From Anaerolineae bacterium (GTDB taxonomy: Bacteria > Chloroflexota > Anaerolineae > JAAYZQ01), in contig JAFGIA010000043.1 in NCBI GenBank assembly GCA_016929795.1, positions 1 to 15,240 on the forward strand: a stretch of 15,240 nt of DNA, read 5' to 3'. Below are positions 14,364-15,240 of the stretch, piece by piece (positions within the stretch are counted from its first letter, which is position 1; each line of letters begins with the position of its first letter). The notes below the pieces were generated by a model. It searched no databases. It saw only the letters and a list, made by a program, of their open reading frames with translations, and was not told the DNA's origin. The position numbers and the translations under genes were made by a program.

Positions 14364-15095
14364 TCAGAATAGGACGACGAGCCACAGCACGGTCAGGATG
14401 GTCAGCAAGAGCCCCAACAGGATCAGGATGACGGCTGGCCCGAGCACGGCCACGGTGGCGCGCCCGCCGTCGAGGCCCGTCGCGACAGATGTGGCCTTGA
14501 CGTACACTATGATTCCCCACACGAACCCGATGAGAGCCAGGAGGAAGCCAACGCATGGGATCGGCCCCAAAAGCCCAAGCAGCCCGGGCACCGAATAGAG
14601 CGCCACCGTGCCCAGGAACGTGCGCAGATCGGCGGAGCCGCCCAGCCAGTGGGCGACGATCAGGACCATCACGCCATAGATCAGCCAGCCGCCGAGGGCT
14701 CCCAGGCCACCCGACAGCCACGTGCCAAAGGCCTGGAAAAAGCTGCCGAACGCCTGCGGCAGCGGCGCCCGGATGCTGGCGATGTCGAGCACCATCGGGA
14801 TGATCTCGTCCGTCATCTGGTCCATCATCTGCCGCATCTCGGGGTCCTGCCACGCCGGGTTGAACTGGTACTGCCAGTCGAAAGACTGCTGGATCGATTC
14901 CCTGATCTCGGTTTCGTCCACCGGCTGGACATTTTGCACAAAGGTCCACGCAAAGCTGAGGATGCCGGTGATGAGCGAGACGATGAGGATCAAGATGATG
15001 CCCCGCAAAAAGATGTTGGGGCGCTCGCGCCACTCGTCGTAGGCCGCGTCGTCCAGGATCATTGCACGCCAGATCGTGTTTAGCAAATTGCCCAT
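14364..15095 (-). CDS. Yip1-like domain integral membrane protein (243 aa)
   Basis: This is a hydrophobic protein of the Yip1 (PF04893-like) kind; bacterial members are uncharacterised. The short cytoplasmic N-terminus (NTIWRAMILDDAAYDEWRERPN) resembles the family start. A first helix (about 29-50) is followed by an acidic extracytoplasmic or amphipathic loop rich in Asp, Glu and Gln (about 55-105). Several helices then include GGWLIYGVMVLIVAHWLGG, a GLLGLLGPIPCVGFLLALIG stretch and a C-terminal helix. AGGAGG five bases before the ATG is a strong ribosome site. The gene begins one base after the stop of another membrane protein of similar type, so the two are in one operon. Function is not predicted. 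Confidence 0.75.
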   Translation of the reverse strand: MGNLLNTIWRAMILDDAAYDEWRERPNIFLRGIILILIVSLITGILSFAWTFVQNVQPVDETEIRESIQQSFDWQYQFNPAWQDPEMRQMMDQMTDEIIPMVLDIASIRAPLPQAFGSFFQAFGTWLSGGLGALGGWLIYGVMVLIVAHWLGGSADLRTFLGTVALYSVPGLLGLLGPIPCVGFLLALIGFVWGIIVYVKATSVATGLDGGRATVAVLGPAVILILLGLLLTILTVLWLVVLF

Positions 15096-15096
15096 G

Positions 15097-15240
15097 TTAG
15101 CCTCCTTTCGCCACCACTGCCAGGAGGGCCGTCCCCAGGCAGCTCACGAGCAAGAAAACGACGAGGGCCAGGAGGAAGGGGAGGAGCGTGGCCCATACCG
15201 CGCGGTGCCAGGGCAGGTTATGGGCCGTCTTGAGCCCCAC
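15097..15240 (-). CDS. C-terminal fragment of a second membrane protein, probably Yip1-like (partial)
   Basis: The frame is open from the window edge to a TAA at 15097 and gives the last 47 residues. They start VGLKTAHNLPWHRAVWATLL, followed by a single hydrophobic helix (LLPFLLALVVFLLVSCLGTALLAVV) and a short AKGG tail. The pattern of a polar GLK..HNL..RAV turn before a final helix is typical of the end of Yip1-domain proteins. The Shine-Dalgarno of the next gene lies within its final codons. The 5' part lies beyond the window, so length and family are tentative. Confidence 0.6.
   Translation of the reverse strand: MGLKTAHNLPWHRAVWATLLPFLLALVVFLLVSCLGTALLAVVAKGG

Noticed and set aside
13485..15240. 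Possible toxin-antitoxin or defence cassette around the XRE regulator
   Set aside because: The neighbours are Yip1-like membrane proteins and methyltransferases lacking DNA-methyltransferase motifs, nuclease motifs or a toxin fold. The evidence does not support a defence call.

Overview
The window is high-GC bacterial chromosome that most resembles a Chloroflexota genome (Anaerolineae or a related class). Three things suggest this: tandem GT39-type membrane glycosyltransferases, a DUF11-repeat exported protein carrying a YLPIMYKNY-type motif, and PriA and MEMO-family proteins of non-proteobacterial type. The assignment rests on gene style, not on a phylogenetic marker. No CRISPR array, transposase, phage gene or recognisable defence system was seen.

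Layout. (1) 60-6937, minus strand: a cell-surface block. A divergent promoter near 7080-7106 drives an 859-residue exported protein (four DUF11-type repeats, a PKD domain and a C-terminal lectin-like domain), which ends at a strong intrinsic terminator (4248-4277). Next come two paralogous GT39/PMT-like glycosyltransferases that overlap by ATGA. The first has two extra C-terminal beta-type repeats and an inverted-repeat element inside its coding sequence. (2) 7182-11667, plus strand: an extended -10 promoter drives a MEMO-family protein, a long PriA helicase with an unusually long N-terminal half, and a histidine phosphatase. These are packed 4 nt and 1 nt apart. (3) 11711-11823, plus strand: a tRNA-Arg(CCT) with its own promoter, which shares 13 identical bases with the promoter of block 2. 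(4) 11980-15240, minus strand: two Yip1-like membrane proteins (the first cut by the window edge), an intergenic region with two strong palindromic elements, an XRE-type regulator whose tail appears frameshifted, and two SAM-dependent methyltransferases.

The surface block plausibly makes an exported, adhesion-like protein next to enzymes able to glycosylate surface polymers, but a direct substrate relationship is only inferred. The central operon is housekeeping (replication restart), with a MEMO protein of unknown role as its first gene. The last block reads like an accessory operon (membrane proteins, regulator, methyltransferases) without an obvious pathway.

The most unusual signals are structural. 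One is a 79-bp element (14281-14359) that folds on paper into a three-way junction with no unpaired base at the junction. Others are a 16-bp hairpin beside it, a 17-bp-arm inverted repeat inside a glycosyltransferase gene, and a run of apparent winged-helix-like units in PriA.
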